Below, piece by piece: positions 11,640 through 23,017 of a DNA stretch of 64,000 bases. Location of the stretch: contig JBHGNT010000004.1 in NCBI GenBank assembly GCA_043228905.1, positions 12,338,001 through 12,402,000 of the forward strand, in the 5' to 3' direction. Positions within the stretch are counted from its first letter, which is position 1. Each line of letters opens with the position of its first letter. Under the pieces are notes generated by a model, which was given only the letters and a program-made list of their open reading frames with translations, was not told the origin of the DNA and made no database searches. A program made the translations under genes and the position numbers. This stretch comes from Azolla caroliniana (lineage: Eukaryota; Polypodiophyta).

Positions 11640-11918
11640 CATAGTCCTCCTAGCCACAGTTAGGTAAAACATAGAGAAAACATAAATACAATAAGGAGGA
11701 GCGGGGGAGACACAGAGCAGAAGACAAAAAACTCATATTCAAAATAATATGCTCTGTGTACATACAAGTGTGCTCGGAGAGCACCTTTTATAGAAGCCAT
11801 GATAGCGGGCAGACACAAGTACTGTCAGTACTTGAATGCTCATAAAGAGCCTATGACACTAACTCCCAAAATACTTCCTAATATTAAAACTAGGAATAAA
11901 GGCTCGTAAAAGTTATTT
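11640..11918 (-). mobile_element. Copia LTR fragment (right-hand part)
   Basis: Read on the - strand this matches the second half of the LTR at 15035-15431. The shared blocks are CTCTTTATGAGCATTCAAGTACTG, the palindrome AAGTACTGTCAGTACTT (11817-11833), a TATAAAAGGTGCTC box and a terminal CTTCCGCAT. Its first part is missing, because the neighbouring LTR at 11919-12355 abuts it. Confidence 0.7.
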
Positions 11919-12355
11919 GTGGAAGCGTAGACACAACCGGCTCAGGCAGACAACAACAAACAATACGCATGTTTAATGGAAAGCTTCAAATGCACAAAGA
12001 CTCTATGGGAGAGATAGAGAGAGCAGAACATAAACTCAATTTAAATAATAATAAACACTTTGTACATCGATTATGCTCAAAGAGCACTTTTATGCAAATC
12101 CTCAAAAGGACTGACACAAGTACCATCAATACCTTAATGTTGATAAATGAGCCCCTACATTAACTCCCATAAATATTCCTTCGCGGAATATCTTTCCAAA
12201 CGGCTTGCCAACTCCCACCGATCCAGCCATGTTGATCGGTCTCCGTCTGGCTCCCGACTTGTTCCGCCGATCTGGGCCTAATAGATCGGTCTAATCCGAT
12301 CCGGTTGTTGGCTTCTTCAGCCGATCCGCCCCAAGTTGAGCTTGCTCACTCAACA
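11919..12355 (-). mobile_element. Copia 3' LTR (about 437 bp)
   Basis: On the - strand TGTTGAGTGAGCAAGC starts directly after a polypurine tract (AGGGGGAG, plus 12356-12363), and the element ends near CGCTTCCACA. The LTR contains repeated CCGATC/GATCGG blocks, a GGCTCATTTATC region, and TGCATAAAAGTGCTC as the probable TATA region. The opening matches the LTR at 29077 (TGTTGAGCGAGCAA). The right boundary is firm; the left boundary is approximate. Confidence 0.65.
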
Positions 12356-12594
12356 CTCCCCCTTAAGCTCAACTTGAGGCTCTCCTTGAGGTTCTCCTAG
12401 CATCTCCACGCCTTGCTCATGCTTCTCTTCCAGTTCGATTCTGCATTCCTCGACCGCCCTGGTCCTTTGCTTTTTCGACCCTCCGGTTCCGCACATCTCG
12501 ACCCTTTCGATCGTCTTGTTTACTCGTAACACCCTAGCTAGCTCCCTTGCTTTCATGGTATTGGTGCTTGTCACGACCCAAGCTTCCAAGACGA
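12356..12594 (-). pseudogene. Copia C-terminal tail after RNase H
   Basis: A charged frame on the - strand (RELARVLRVNK, KKQRTRAVEE, LEEKHEQG) ends EPQVELKGEC at the polypurine tract and LTR. The same ending, EPQVELEGEC, closes the copia at 27.7 kb, which shows that this is the 3' end of a related polyprotein. The piece is cut at 12594 by the gypsy LTR. No enzyme domain is present. Confidence 0.6.
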
Positions 12595-12974
12595 TGTTGA
12601 TTTGGAAGAAAAGAAGATAATTACAAACGAGAAGACACTTACAAGACAAGAAGACAAGAATTTCTATTGCCGGAAACCAAAATTACAAGGTTGCTGAATA
12701 CTGGTGTTGAACCGAAATGGTTCAACACTAAGCAGATCTTCCACTTATATAGTGTACGTAGGATTGTGCATGATCTCCATTTGGCATACATGTTGTGTGC
12801 CACTTGGCGTACATCCATGCATGCCATTTGGCAATCATCTATTGTGTCTTGTGCTCATAATACTTGAATAATAATAATATTAAAATATATTTGTTAATTA
12901 AAGTTAGCTGTGGTACTCGTTAGAGTGTGAGACCCTTGTCTATAGGTTACAATCAAATCTTCATATTGACATCA
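12595..12974 (-). mobile_element. Chromodomain-gypsy 3' LTR (380 bp)
   Basis: On the - strand the LTR begins TGATGTCAATATG right after a GGAGGGGA polypurine tract and ends in AAATCAACA, followed by copia tail sequence. It lies immediately 3' of the chromodomain coding region. ACTTATATAG near 12745 (plus) may hold its TATA region. No partner LTR is in the window, so its age cannot be estimated. Confidence 0.7.
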
Positions 12975-13980
12975 TCCCCTCCTTTGACGATGACTTCCAT
13001 GAGTCGCAATGCATAAACTAGGTTTTGGTTTATGGGGATAATGACGATGAAACTCTTGTATAAGTTGAGAGGCATTAGTGACATTTACTACGGGTTTCCA
13101 TGTTTGATCCTCAGGCGTGTATCCAAGCCAATCTACCAAATAATATAACCTATTGCATATGACCTTGGAGTCCAAAATAGCTTCTACTTCATACTCTGGT
13201 CCTTCCGCAAGTTGAAGTGGAGGTGGTGGTGGAACAACCCAATTTGGGATAGAACTTGATGTCCATGGTTCTAACAGTGAAACATGAAACACTAGATGAA
13301 GAAGCATATGTGAAGGCAAGTCTAGACGAAATGCAACCTGGTTGACTTGATGAGAGATTACAAATCAACCTAGACATTGGAAATCCAATTTGTCACATGG
13401 CCTAGTAGTTTTCGCAGTATGGCGTATTAACCACACCCAATCACAATCTTTAAGCTTAGGGTCCTCAAGTGTAGAATCTAAGCGATGCTTATCAGCCACC
13501 TTCTTGTACTTAGCTTGAGCATGAAGCAAATTATTGGAAATGTTGGCTTGAAATTCTTGGAGTTGTTCTAAACGATCTTTGACAGTGGGATTGTTTGAGA
13601 CTTTTGGATATTCAAGCATCATCCACCGAGGATGATATCCAGTGTTTGCAAAGAATGGAGTGAATCCCCTAGAAGAATGAATTGAATTATTGTAAGCAAA
13701 TTCTGCCATCTATAAGAAATCCACCAAATCATCTTGTTGATAATTGATAAAGCAACGGAGATATTGTTCTAACGTTTCATTCGTGCGTTTTATTTGACCA
13801 TCGGTTTGAGGATGGTAGCTTGTAGATAGTTTACGAGAAATTCCAAGGATCTCAAGTAAGTGTGTCCAAAACTTCGCAATAAATTGTGGCCCACGATCAT
13901 TAATAATTTCATCTTGCACAGACATTCATTTTGCCGAATCGAGTGATGGACTAGTAGTGATGGATGCATAGAGCCCAACT
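12975..13980 (-). pseudogene. Chromovirus integrase C-terminus and chromodomain
   Basis: The - strand carries integrase motifs INDRGPQF (the second catalytic Asp) and [16 protein letters not shown] (the expected Glu is Lys in QIKR). MAEFAYNNSIHSS and a GPF/Y-region substitute follow. The C-terminus is a chromodomain: YEVEAILDSK, YYLVDWLGY, DQTWKPVVNV. A chromodomain after integrase is the hallmark of chromoviruses (Tekay/Reina/CRM/Galadriel group) and is thought to guide integration to marked chromatin. Stops occur near 13363 and 13707. Protease, RT, RNase H and the first part of integrase are missing. Upstream sequence ends at about 13980. Confidence 0.85.
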
Positions 13981-14260
13981 ATAAAGCTCCTAGTCAAAGG
14001 AGAGTAAATACACGACTGAATAATTGATGGTGGCTCTAGACAAAATGTAATCAATGAAGCTACATGCGGCCGACTCTAGATTACTGAATGGCTAAGGATG
14101 GTAGACACCCGCTCCGTAAGCTCCTTAGTCTAATTCGACACCTCGAATTCGTACTCTACGAGCATGCATTTTGATTTCGGCAGTTGTTTTGCGCCAGGAA
14201 GCCCTAGGAGCTTACCGAATTCAGCTTGGATGACCGTGGCTAAGGACAACCAACATTAAG
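13981..14260. other. Unassigned sequence
   Basis: I see no convincing coding frame, LTR or repeat here. It lies between the truncated chromovirus(-) and the gypsy(+) RT remnant, and may be decayed pol of either. Confidence 0.4.
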
Positions 14261-15034
14261 CATAACTAGCAATGAAATATCATAATCTTCCAAAGAGGTA
14301 AGACAAAGATTTGCATCTTGACATCACTCTATGCTGAGGGAGTGCACATGCTCGATGGGTTGGCTGATGACAAAGTTGACCAATACCTAGAAGAAAACCC
14401 GAAGATCATACCATTGTTCGAAATTGATGTCGTCGAAGTAGTCAGCCCGTCGTGGCAAAGGAGACCTTAAGGGAACTAGACCCAAAATCCCCAAGAAGCC
14501 CTTGAGCAAGAGATGGTTATCTCCCAATGAGTGAGGCCTCGACAATGGAAGAAATTGATTTAGGAACAATTGAGGATCCTCGACCGATTAAAATCACCAA
14601 AGAGCTAGTGTCGGTTAAGTGATCGACAATAGTGGATCTGTTAAGAGAATATAAATATGTATTTGCATGGTCATACAGTGACATGTAGGGCCTAGACCCT
14701 CGATATTATCAACACCAGATATATATAAATAAAGATGCCAAACAGGTTTAGCAGAGGTGGTACCACATGAACCCCAACTACGCGGCCAAGGTGAAGGAAG
14801 AAATCAACAAGCTGTTCCGAGTTCGTTTTATTCGGACGGTGAAGCAAGCTACATAGCTCAGTCCATTTGTCATAGTGTCGAAGAAGAAAAACAAAATCCG
14901 GGTCTGCGTCGACTACCGAAAACTCAACGATGCCACAATCACATATGCTTTTCCTCTATCGTTCACCGATGGTGTATTGGACGCCGTGGTAGGCCACCAA
15001 ATCTACAACTTATTGGATGGGTTCAATGGGTATA
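14261..15034 (+). pseudogene. Gypsy RT N-terminal part (left half of a split element)
   Basis: The + strand contains LLREYKYVFAWSYSDM, GLDPRYYQHQIYI, VKEEINKLFRVRFIR, KKNKIRVCVDYRKLN and LLDGFNGY, the standard opening of gypsy reverse transcriptase (Tat/Athila-like wording). In-frame stops and small shifts are present. It is interrupted exactly after FNGY by the copia LTR at 15035. The continuation is at 28097, beyond that element, with the 5-bp duplication GTATA on both sides. It is the oldest layer of this nest. Confidence 0.85.
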
Positions 15035-15431
15035 TGTTGAGAGACAAGCTCAACATTCGTGCGTAATATGATGTGTAAACCAGTGCATAGACTGGGTGCG
15101 TAAATTGGTATGCACAACCTGGCTGTATTGGTGCGTAAACCGAAAGGCCGTTAGAGAGATATTCCTCGTAAGGAATAAATTTGGGACTGAGTGTCAAGGC
15201 TCATTTATGAGCAGTCAAGTACTGTCAGTACTTGTGTCAGCCCGATTGTCAGGGCTTGTATATAAGGTGCTCAATGAGCATGAAGTATGTACAGATTAAG
15301 TATTATTTTGAATTGTTTTTCTGTGCTCTCTATCTGTCTCTCGCGCGTATTGTGTATATTCAAGCTCTCCATTAAACGTGCGTATTTTCTGTGTTCGGTT
15401 TTTAACTTGCTTCCGCATGCTATTCTTTTCA
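15035..15431 (+). repeat. Copia 5' LTR (397 bp)
   Basis: It starts TGTTGAGAGACAAG and ends CTATTCTTTTCA, directly followed by the primer-binding site. It contains the palindrome AAGTACTGTCAGTACTT (15217-15233) about 25 bp upstream of TATATAAGGTGCTC, which is the likely TATA region. Confidence 0.93.
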
Positions 15432-15514
15432 TGGTATCAGAGTGCGAGGGTTGAGAACCTCTGCAACCAACATAGCTTGAAAGGAAAACCAACCAAGAAG
15501 AACAGGTTAAACCG

Positions 15515-16085
15515 ATGGATAGAGGCATGGCTAGCTCGCTTCCGACGGAGAAGCTCGACAGAAACAACTACGCGTTTTGGTCCTACAAGATGCACCGGTA
15601 CCTGCTCGGGCACAGTTACTACAGCTTTGTCGACGGAGCAAATGACACAGCACCCGAATCGACACACAGAGATTTCCCGGCATGGGAACTGACGGCGAGT
15701 AAAGTACTGTACTACTTCGCGTCTTGTGTGGGTGAACATCTCCTAAGCTACATTCGGGATGCAAAAATGCCAAAGGATGCTTGGGGAAATCTGAAGAAGA
15801 TTTTCGATGCGAGCACCACAGCTAGGAAGCTTCAACTCCGACGGGAGCTGAGCAATTTACGACAACGCGACTTGTCGGTGGCTAATTACACCTCAAAGAT
15901 CAAAGAGATATGCGACTCCTTAGCCTCTATCAATGTGTATGTTGAGGAAGGCGAGGTGGTGCAAATCTATCTCGGGGGACTGGCGTCGAAGTTCGGAGCA
16001 TTCTGAACTGTTGTGTGTACATGGGAGAATATGCCGTCGTTTTTCGACTTACAGTCGATGCTCCTTATAGAGGAGAACCACGTGG
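15515..16085 (+). pseudogene. Copia gag, N-terminal part, split by gypsy
   Basis: The ATG at 15515 (or Met5 at 15527) opens a 163-codon frame with KLDRNNYAFWSYKMHRYL, ASKVLYYFAS, KDAWGNLKKIFDAS and DSLASINVYVEEG, the copia gag (DUF4219/UBN2) pattern. A TGA follows at 16004, and recognisable gag (PSFFDLQSMLLIEENHV) continues to 16085, where the gypsy LTR starts. The rest of gag, with the zinc knuckle, resumes at 24156. A close paralogue lies at 52858-53310. Confidence 0.85.
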
Positions 16086-16228
16086 TGTGGTGAAGTACGA
16101 AAGCTTCACATTAAAAGTCTACAATAAGATAAATACGTAACTAAAATAACATTTGATAATGTTTTATATATAAAGATAATATTAACAACACATATAATAA
16201 TATTATATCTATGTAAAGAAAAAAAATA

Positions 16229-16264
<36 letters not shown>

Positions 16265-16293
16265 TAAATATATTATATTACACGAACAAGAGA

Positions 16294-16347
16294 GGACTTG
16301 AACCAATAACCCCACCCTATGACTCTCAAATCTTACCATTTACTCTA
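16294..16347 (-). promoter_or_regulatory. tRNA-like A/B-box module in LTR, copy a
   Basis: On the - strand TAGAGTAAATGG (A-box-like, 16347-16336) is followed 43 bp later by GGTTCAAGTCC (B-box-like, 16304-16294). This is the tRNA spacing. The same module sits at 23204-23259 in the 3' LTR. No acceptor stem is evident, so this is a Pol III promoter-like or SINE-head remnant, not a tRNA gene. Confidence 0.55.
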
Positions 16348-16458
16348 TACTAGTAATATACATAAAATAAAGCATACTTTATATTTACTTTATATTACAT
16401 AAAGGATTTGCTTCATGATATAAAAATAAAGTTGTATGTTGTATTCAATAGTATTTTG

Positions 16459-16512
16459 AGACTCAAACCCACAACCTCATACACCAAAGTCAACACACCT
16501 ACCATTAGGCTA
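16459..16512 (-). promoter_or_regulatory. tRNA-like A/B-box module in LTR, copy b
   Basis: On the - strand TAGCCTAATGG (16512-16502) is followed 43 bp later by GGTTTGAGTCT (16469-16459). The 3' LTR has it at 23381-23424. The B-box differs from GGTTCGANTCC at two positions. Confidence 0.5.
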
Positions 16513-16829
16513 GGCCCTTTCTCTTTAAGATTATATTTTCATGTTTATTGTTATTGCATATATTGTTTCATAAATAAAAGCTCAAATGAGCGAGATGTTT
16601 ATCATGCATCACATGTAATGCATGAACGTCAAATGGCGAGCATGCATCACATGCACTACATGCATGACTTGTACCCTCCAATGCATCATATGCATGGGGG
16701 CACCTATTTAAATGGTGAAAGAGAAGATCAAAGGGATATGTATAAGATATCAATCAAATTATGTATTACATAAGAGATACCATAAAAATAGAGAAAGAAG
16801 GGAAGAAGTTTAACATAAACGTGGAGCTC

Positions 16830-16882
16830 TAGCTTAGCGGTCGTGGTGGTCAACTCTCAACAAGAGGGAGGCGGTTCGAGCC
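16830..16882 (+). promoter_or_regulatory. tRNA-like A/B-box module in LTR, copy c
   Basis: On the + strand TAGCTTAGCGG (16830-16840) is followed 43 bp later by GGTTCGAGCC (from 16873). The A-box fits TRGCNNAGNGG perfectly. The 3' LTR copy is at 23749-23802 with A and B boxes each slightly changed. It lies downstream of the presumed TATA box, in the transcribed part of the LTR. Confidence 0.6.
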
Positions 16883-17303
16883 TTATCTTCATCAAAATAT
16901 TGAAGTGAAGATTGTAGTGGTCTACGATCAAGAAAGAGAAGAGCAATTACATTGCAAGACAAAGTTCGGAGGTTCAACGATGTGCACAATTATTTTGTAA
17001 CTCTTTCATGAAAATGATTATAAATTTCATACACTTTCTCATATATTATTTTATATCTTATCTTGTCTTATCTTATATTCCTTAAAAATTCTATTTTGTC
17101 ATATCTTATTGATCTCTATTCACTCTATCTCTACTCTTTCGTCTCTTCCATCCATAATCCCTGTGATTCCTTCCTCACTTTCACGTTATCCTTTGTGTGT
17201 GCAACGCTACGCTTCTAGGCGAGCCACATCACGACACAATTTGGTGAACCCGACGTGAAACGGGGAAGTAGAAGAGACATCAAAAGTAAACATCAATATC
17301 AAT

Positions 17304-19110
17304 ATGGCAAGTACAAGTACAATGGATCCGGTAAGGTTATTTATTGAAAAATTGAATCAAGATCAATTATTTTATGCCTTACGAGAAGTGCGAGAGAAGA
17401 TTGGTGTGTTTGATGGCACAAATAGCTCAAAGTATGTCAATATATATTATGATGAAATGGAAATGTTTGGTGTGAATGATGTCAATATGATAGCAAACTT
17501 TTATAAATTAGTAGAAATGGAATTAAGAGATAGAATTCGTGAAATACAAGCATTGCATAGTTTGGATTGGAATGCATTCAAAGAAGCACTTGTGTCTGAA
17601 TATTCTCGTGAAGATTTCTCTCGAGTTACTATGCGTTCATTTCATGAATGGATCTTAAAAGAAGATAAAGCCATAAGCACTAAGGTCTGCCTTATTGCTC
17701 TCAAAATTTCTTTCTTCTGGATCTTAAAAAAGAGTTTGATAGGATGTATGGACACTTAAAGCCAGAAGAAAGAAATTCTTTGTCTTGGCAAAAGGTTGCT
17801 TTATTTTTGCAGGCAATTGACAAGAGATATAGAAAAGAATTGGAATTTATGCTTGAAGTACCAAATACCGAGGATGGTATAACTGCAGATTGGAATGAGG
17901 TAACAAATGCTTGTAATAAATTTATGAAAAGAATGCAAAGGAATGGTGTAATGCTTCAAATACCACATGTGGGAATCACAAATCGGCTTGAGCAAAACAT
18001 CGAAGTTCAAAGACTTGGTCGAGAACCATCACACGAAATGGTCCATCAACCACGAGAAATGACGGGAACTAAGAGTGAGTTTTTGCTTGATGATTTAGTT
18101 CAAAGTATGAAAGATCTAACAATTAAAGTGGCAAAGCTTGAGAATGGTCAGACTTTGAGGTCAAGGGAAGCATTTCGACCTCGATGCATGTGGTGTGATA
18201 GTCTCGACCATCGTCTACGTGATTGTGAAGAATATAAAGACATGGAAAATCGGGACTTGGTCTATTGGAAAAATGGTAACATTTACTTAACTGAAACTAG
18301 AACTCCGCTTACAAAGAACTTTGGTGATGGTGGTGTTAAGGTTAAATTTGAAGAAGCTGAAGCAAAGAAGGCTTCCGCAATGTATTACTCGGCAACGGCA
18401 GGAATGCGCCTCGATGACATGCCATCCCGATCATCATTCTGGGAGAAGGTTGTAAGTACTGCACAAAAGCAAAAGATGAAGATGGAAGACCTTCGTGTTG
18501 CCGGAGATTCTGTAAGGAAAAACACTGGATGGGATGTTCCAGTAGATGCTATGACGGTCTATGCTCAGATGGCAGAGCACCAAGAGCATGAGGTGATAGT
18601 GGAAGAAAAAAGGAAAAGGTTGGATGATGAGATTGGGTCAACAAAAAAGCATGAGACAAGAGACAGCAAAAGAAAAGAGATGGACGCAAAGGTCAAAAAA
18701 GGTAAATATGGTCCTTCATTCAAATTAATGTCTGATATTGAAAAGGATACAGATTTAAAGAAAGTTTTAGAAACAAGAATACTAGACAGTCGAGTAGAAT
18801 TTACACTAAGAGAAGTGTTAGGTATTGCAAAAAAGGAATTTCATGATGAAATAATTGATATTGTGCGAAGAAAGAAGCAAGTAAATGAGCAGGTTAAAGA
18901 GACAAATCCGAAGGTGGCATATGAAGTGGTGAGCAACGATTCAAACAATATCGTTGTTGAATCTCAACATGCATCAACCTCAATGATAAATTCAACAGAT
19001 GTAAGAAGCCATTACTCTTGCAAATGTTGGGCAAGAGCCACTACTGAGCATCATGTGAAGATTGGAAATGTTCCAGACCCCGTCCGTGATGGCACTTATT
19101 TATCATGGTT
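17304..19110 (+). pseudogene. Gypsy gag with zinc knuckle (frameshifted)
   Basis: The ATG at 17304 opens MASTSTMDPVRLFIEKLN. The frame is open to 17759 and then shifts (overlap 17744) into a second open frame to 19114, so one indel breaks gag near 17700-17750. A zinc knuckle, CMWCDSLDHRLRDC, lies near 18187-18228. A long Lys/Glu-rich C-terminal part follows (18600-18900). The gag fragment at 56147-57232 has the same order and a matching knuckle. This gag forms the virus-like particle; its sequence is unlike the UBN2 gag of the copia elements around it. Confidence 0.8.
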
Positions 19111-22100
19111 CTGAAATAAATATAATGAGTGCTGATTTTTACAGGAAAGGTAGATGGCCAATTGATACTCAACATGGTTGGCGAGTAAAAGCTGCCACAT
19201 CAGTCACGGAAGATTTATTTGGTGCATGCCCAAATGTAAAGGTTATTATTGGTGATATAGAGGTAGATCAACATTTCTTTGTGTAGGAAGAATCTACCTA
19301 TCCAATAATCCTGGGGCAACCATACATTACATCGGTACGGATGGAGACCAAAGTCCTCGACAATGGTTCTGCCTATGCGAAAATACATAGCCAAGATGGA
19401 CGACGAACTGTACAATTTATGACAGTTCGCCCAAATCATGAGAGGATCAAGCAAGAGCTTCGTGATCATTCAATACCAAAAGATTGTGATGATTTTGATA
19501 ATCAGGTTTTTGACTAGGACTATTGCGAGTGAGGGTTGCAATAGTCCCATTATTAAAAGACCCTCATATAGGGCATTACAACATATAAATAAGTCATTTC
19601 ATGTTTCTGAAAGTGGTGCTATATGTGTGACTAGGATGTATGAATGCAAGAGGAACTTGAAAAAGAATGCTAATCTGTTTCAGCAGGCATTGAAGGATAA
19701 TGGAGTACTTGAAATGGAAGAGCAGATTGAAAGTGTTATGGAAGAAATTTCTTTTGCAAATACTTTAGAAGAGTTAGAAATGTATTTGAAAGAAGATGAT
19801 GAGAATGTTAGAAAGATACATTTAAACTCAATTGATATGTATTATGAGATTGATAGGTATAATTGTAAATATGAAGAAGTAGAAAGTTTATGTAATACAA
19901 AATACAAAACAATAGATAAAAAGGTCAAACCTGTTGCAGTACCATTACCTATTGGTAGTGAAGAGAAGATGGAGGCAGCAGCAACCGAGCCTATGCTTCG
20001 ACCAATAGAGAAGATCGGACATCACTTCACATCGGAGACAATAAATAACTTGAAAATTGGAAGGGGTGAATTTCTTCTGCAATCAGAGATCGCGACTTTC
20101 AAAGAAATGATCTTTAGGCATGGGAAAGCGTTCGCATTCAAAGCTGAGGAGATTGGTTATGTAAATCCAAAGGTGGTGACGCCAATTGGTAATATTTACT
20201 ATCCCTCATATTCCTTGGAATTTTAAACCTATTGCAATACCGAGAGCTCGATTACCTCAATTGTTGGAGCTGCTGAAGGATAAAGTCAAGATGAAGATTT
20301 TAGAGCCTTCAAATGCACCATACTCCAGTAGATGGTTCACAGTTCCAAAGAAAGATGGTTCTCTAAGATTCATTCAAGATCTACAACCAATCAACAAAGT
20401 CACAATCCAAAATTCGGGAATTGGACCGATCGTTGATGAATTTGCGGAAGCGTTTGCTGGAAGAGCGATTTACTCTATGGGAGACCTATATTCAGCATAC
20501 GACCAATTTCAACTAGCAATTGATAGTCGCAACATCACAACAATGAAAACACCAATTGGGTTGGTTCGAATGTGTACTCTAACTCAAGGTGCGACGAATT
20601 CGGTTGCTCATATGATGAATGCAATGAACAAAGTTCTACATGAATACATCCCAAAGGTAACTATGCCATTTTTAGATGATATTCCTATTAAGGGATGCTT
20701 AGAAAGAGAGAAAGATGAGACTATGGTTGGAAATGGTTGCAGAAAGTTTGTGATGGATCACATTAATGACTGTGAAAGTATTTTAAATAAGCTTGAGCAG
20801 GTACATTTGACACTATCAGGAACAAAGTCTTGCTTTGGGCAAAACGAAGTTCTAATAGTTAGTCATATGTGTGGGTGGTATGGGAGGAAGCCTTCACCGA
20901 TCAAAATTAACGCAATACAAAATATGAAGGAAGTTTGCGACTTGGTAATAGAGGTGAGAAGATTTTTGGGTGCATGTGCGTTTTATCATATTTGGTTACC
21001 ACACCACACTTTGCACATGTCTCAGATCCTCTCTACCAACTTTTAAGAAAAGGAAAGAAGTTTATTTGGACTGATGAACATACACAAGTTGTTCAACAGC
21101 TAAAAGAAGCATTACTGAAAGCACTAGTTCTTCGTCAACTAGACTACAAAGGTGAAAGACCAATTATAGTAACAGTTGATACTAGCCCAATCGGGATCGG
21201 TTGGGTTATCAACCAAGAAGATGAAGAACAACATCAATATGCTATCAGATTTGGAGCAAAGATATTAAATGAAAGACAAAGAAACTATGCACAAGTTAAA
21301 CGAGAATTGTGGGTTTTGGTTACTGCATTAAAAACAGATAGAGATTACTTGATCGGAGCTGCAAATGTAGTGGTTGAAACAGATTATTTTCCACTCATTG
21401 GAATGATAGCAAGTTGCACGACACCAGATATTGCAATGCTTCGGTGGATTGCATACATCAGAACCATGAACCCAGAATTATGGCATATAAAGGGAAAAGA
21501 CAACCCAGTTGCAGATATGCTGTCAAGGGCAAGGTTCATAAATGAAAAGGTGATGCAAACTGAAGATAAGAACTGGGCAACTACAAGCCATCAATTTGCT
21601 CATCCAGAATCTATTACGCCTCATGATGAGTTTAATGTAAGTACAATGTTCAAAGACAAAGAGTATGAAGGTCAATGGTTAGAAATAGGAAATTTTCTAA
21701 AGACTCAAGAAGCCAACCCATCATGGTCGAAGAAACAATTAAATGAATTTCGAAGACGAGCATTCAAGTTTTTTTTACATGAAGGGCATTTATGGAGGCG
21801 TCCAAAAAGGCCAACCGAAAATCCTCTTTGAGTCATTTGTAAGGATGACATTAAGAGAAAATTAATTAATGAATTCCATGATAGTTTGTCGGCAGGACAT
21901 AGAGGCATATGGGCGACATTTATGAAGTTGAAAGAAAAGTATTGGTGGCCACATATGTATAAAGATGTAACGAAATTTGTGGAAACTTGTGAGGTTTGCC
22001 AAAGGTATTCAACTATCTGGTATTGAGATGAGCTAAAACCAACGTATTCATCGTCAATGCATTATAAATGGATGGTCGATCTAGTGACAATGCCACTTGG

Positions 22101-22974
22101 GGAAGGTCAAATGCGATATTTAGTACTAGCAAGAGAAGACCTTACAAACCAAGTAGAAGGAAGACCACTACGACAAAAAACAACTAGAGCTGTATGTAAA
22201 TTTTTGTTAGAAGATGTAATATGTCGTTACGGGTGTGTTGGTAAAATAATTGCAGATAGAGGAGAACTCGACTCTGATGAAGCTAGAGAATTCTTCAGCC
22301 GAATAGGGGTCAAATTATCACGTACAACTACGTATAATCCAGAAGCAAATGGACAGATTGAAAGAGGACATAGCCCAATAGTTAAGGTGATCGTGAAAAG
22401 CTGTAAAGGTAAAATAAGAGATTGGCCACGCATGCTACCTTATGCACTATGGGCGGATCGAACAACTCATAGTTCAGTAACAGGATACATGCCAGCTGAA
22501 TTTATACTTGGCCAAAAGCCCATCATGCCAGTAGAAGAATCAATTCTGTCATGGATATCTATTCCATGGAGAGAAGAGGTGAGCAGAGAAGAATTACTTG
22601 CTTTGCAAATTCAAGAATTAGAGCGTCGACCTGAAGATATAGAAATAGCAGCCCAACGATTGAAGGAGGCTCGACTAAAGAATAAAATTCATTTTGATAA
22701 AACACATAGAATTTGACATAAGAAAATAGAAGAAGGAGATTGGGTGCTCGTGTATGATAGCAGTTTAGATAATCAACATAGCACTGTCCGCAAGTTCGCT
22801 GAAAGATGGTTTGGGCCTTATATAGTAAGAAAAGTATATGATAACTTTACCTATAAGCTTAGTGAATTGGATGGGACACTAATCCTAAACGTGGTAGCTG
22901 GAAAGAGGATAAAAGTATTTAAGAAAATGTTTGAGCTTGAACCTCCTCCAATAGATCAACATGAAGATGAAAGA
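19062..22974 (+). pseudogene. Gypsy pol: PR-RT-RNase H-INT (few disruptions)
   Basis: The protease region (19062-19500) has HGSEINIMS, WPIDTQHGWRVKAA and YPIILGQPYITS. The usual D(S/H)G is preceded by Tyr, so the catalytic Asp is missing, and a TAG interrupts at 19284-19286. A linker ORF runs to 20224. RT follows a frameshift: RWFTVPKKDGSLRFIQDLQPINK, SMGDLYSAYDQFQ, and FLDD as the YxDD box (about 20676). A second shift leads to RNase H (VDTSPIGIGWVINQED, GKDNPVADMLSRA). INT has an H-H-C-C region with a TGA at 22024-22026, DRGELDSDEA, and NPEANGQIERGH. The C-terminus ends at 22974 before the polypurine tract. Perhaps six lesions in all. Confidence 0.85.
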
Positions 22975-23017
22975 TAGTGGCACATGCCGGAGGATGTGCA
23001 GGTCTAGAGGGGGTGAA

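Larger units (their letters stand above)
16086..17236 (+). repeat. Gypsy 5' LTR (1151 bp)
   Basis: It holds a TA microsatellite (16233-16262), three tRNA-like modules (16294-16347 on -, 16459-16512 on -, 16830-16882 on +), a cluster of ATGCAT/CATGCA motifs (16602-16697) and a probable TATA box, CTATTTAAAT, at 16704. The end GCCACATCACGACA is followed by the primer-binding site. LTRs at 55186 and 59267 share the terminal motifs and much of the layout. Confidence 0.88.

Noticed and set aside
16233-16262. TA repeat as a functional element
   Set aside because: Simple microsatellite whose length differs between the two LTRs.
16830-16882. True tRNA gene in the LTR
   Set aside because: A- and B-boxes fit, but the flanking bases do not form an acceptor stem and no sensible anticodon arm results; I keep it only as a tRNA-like module.
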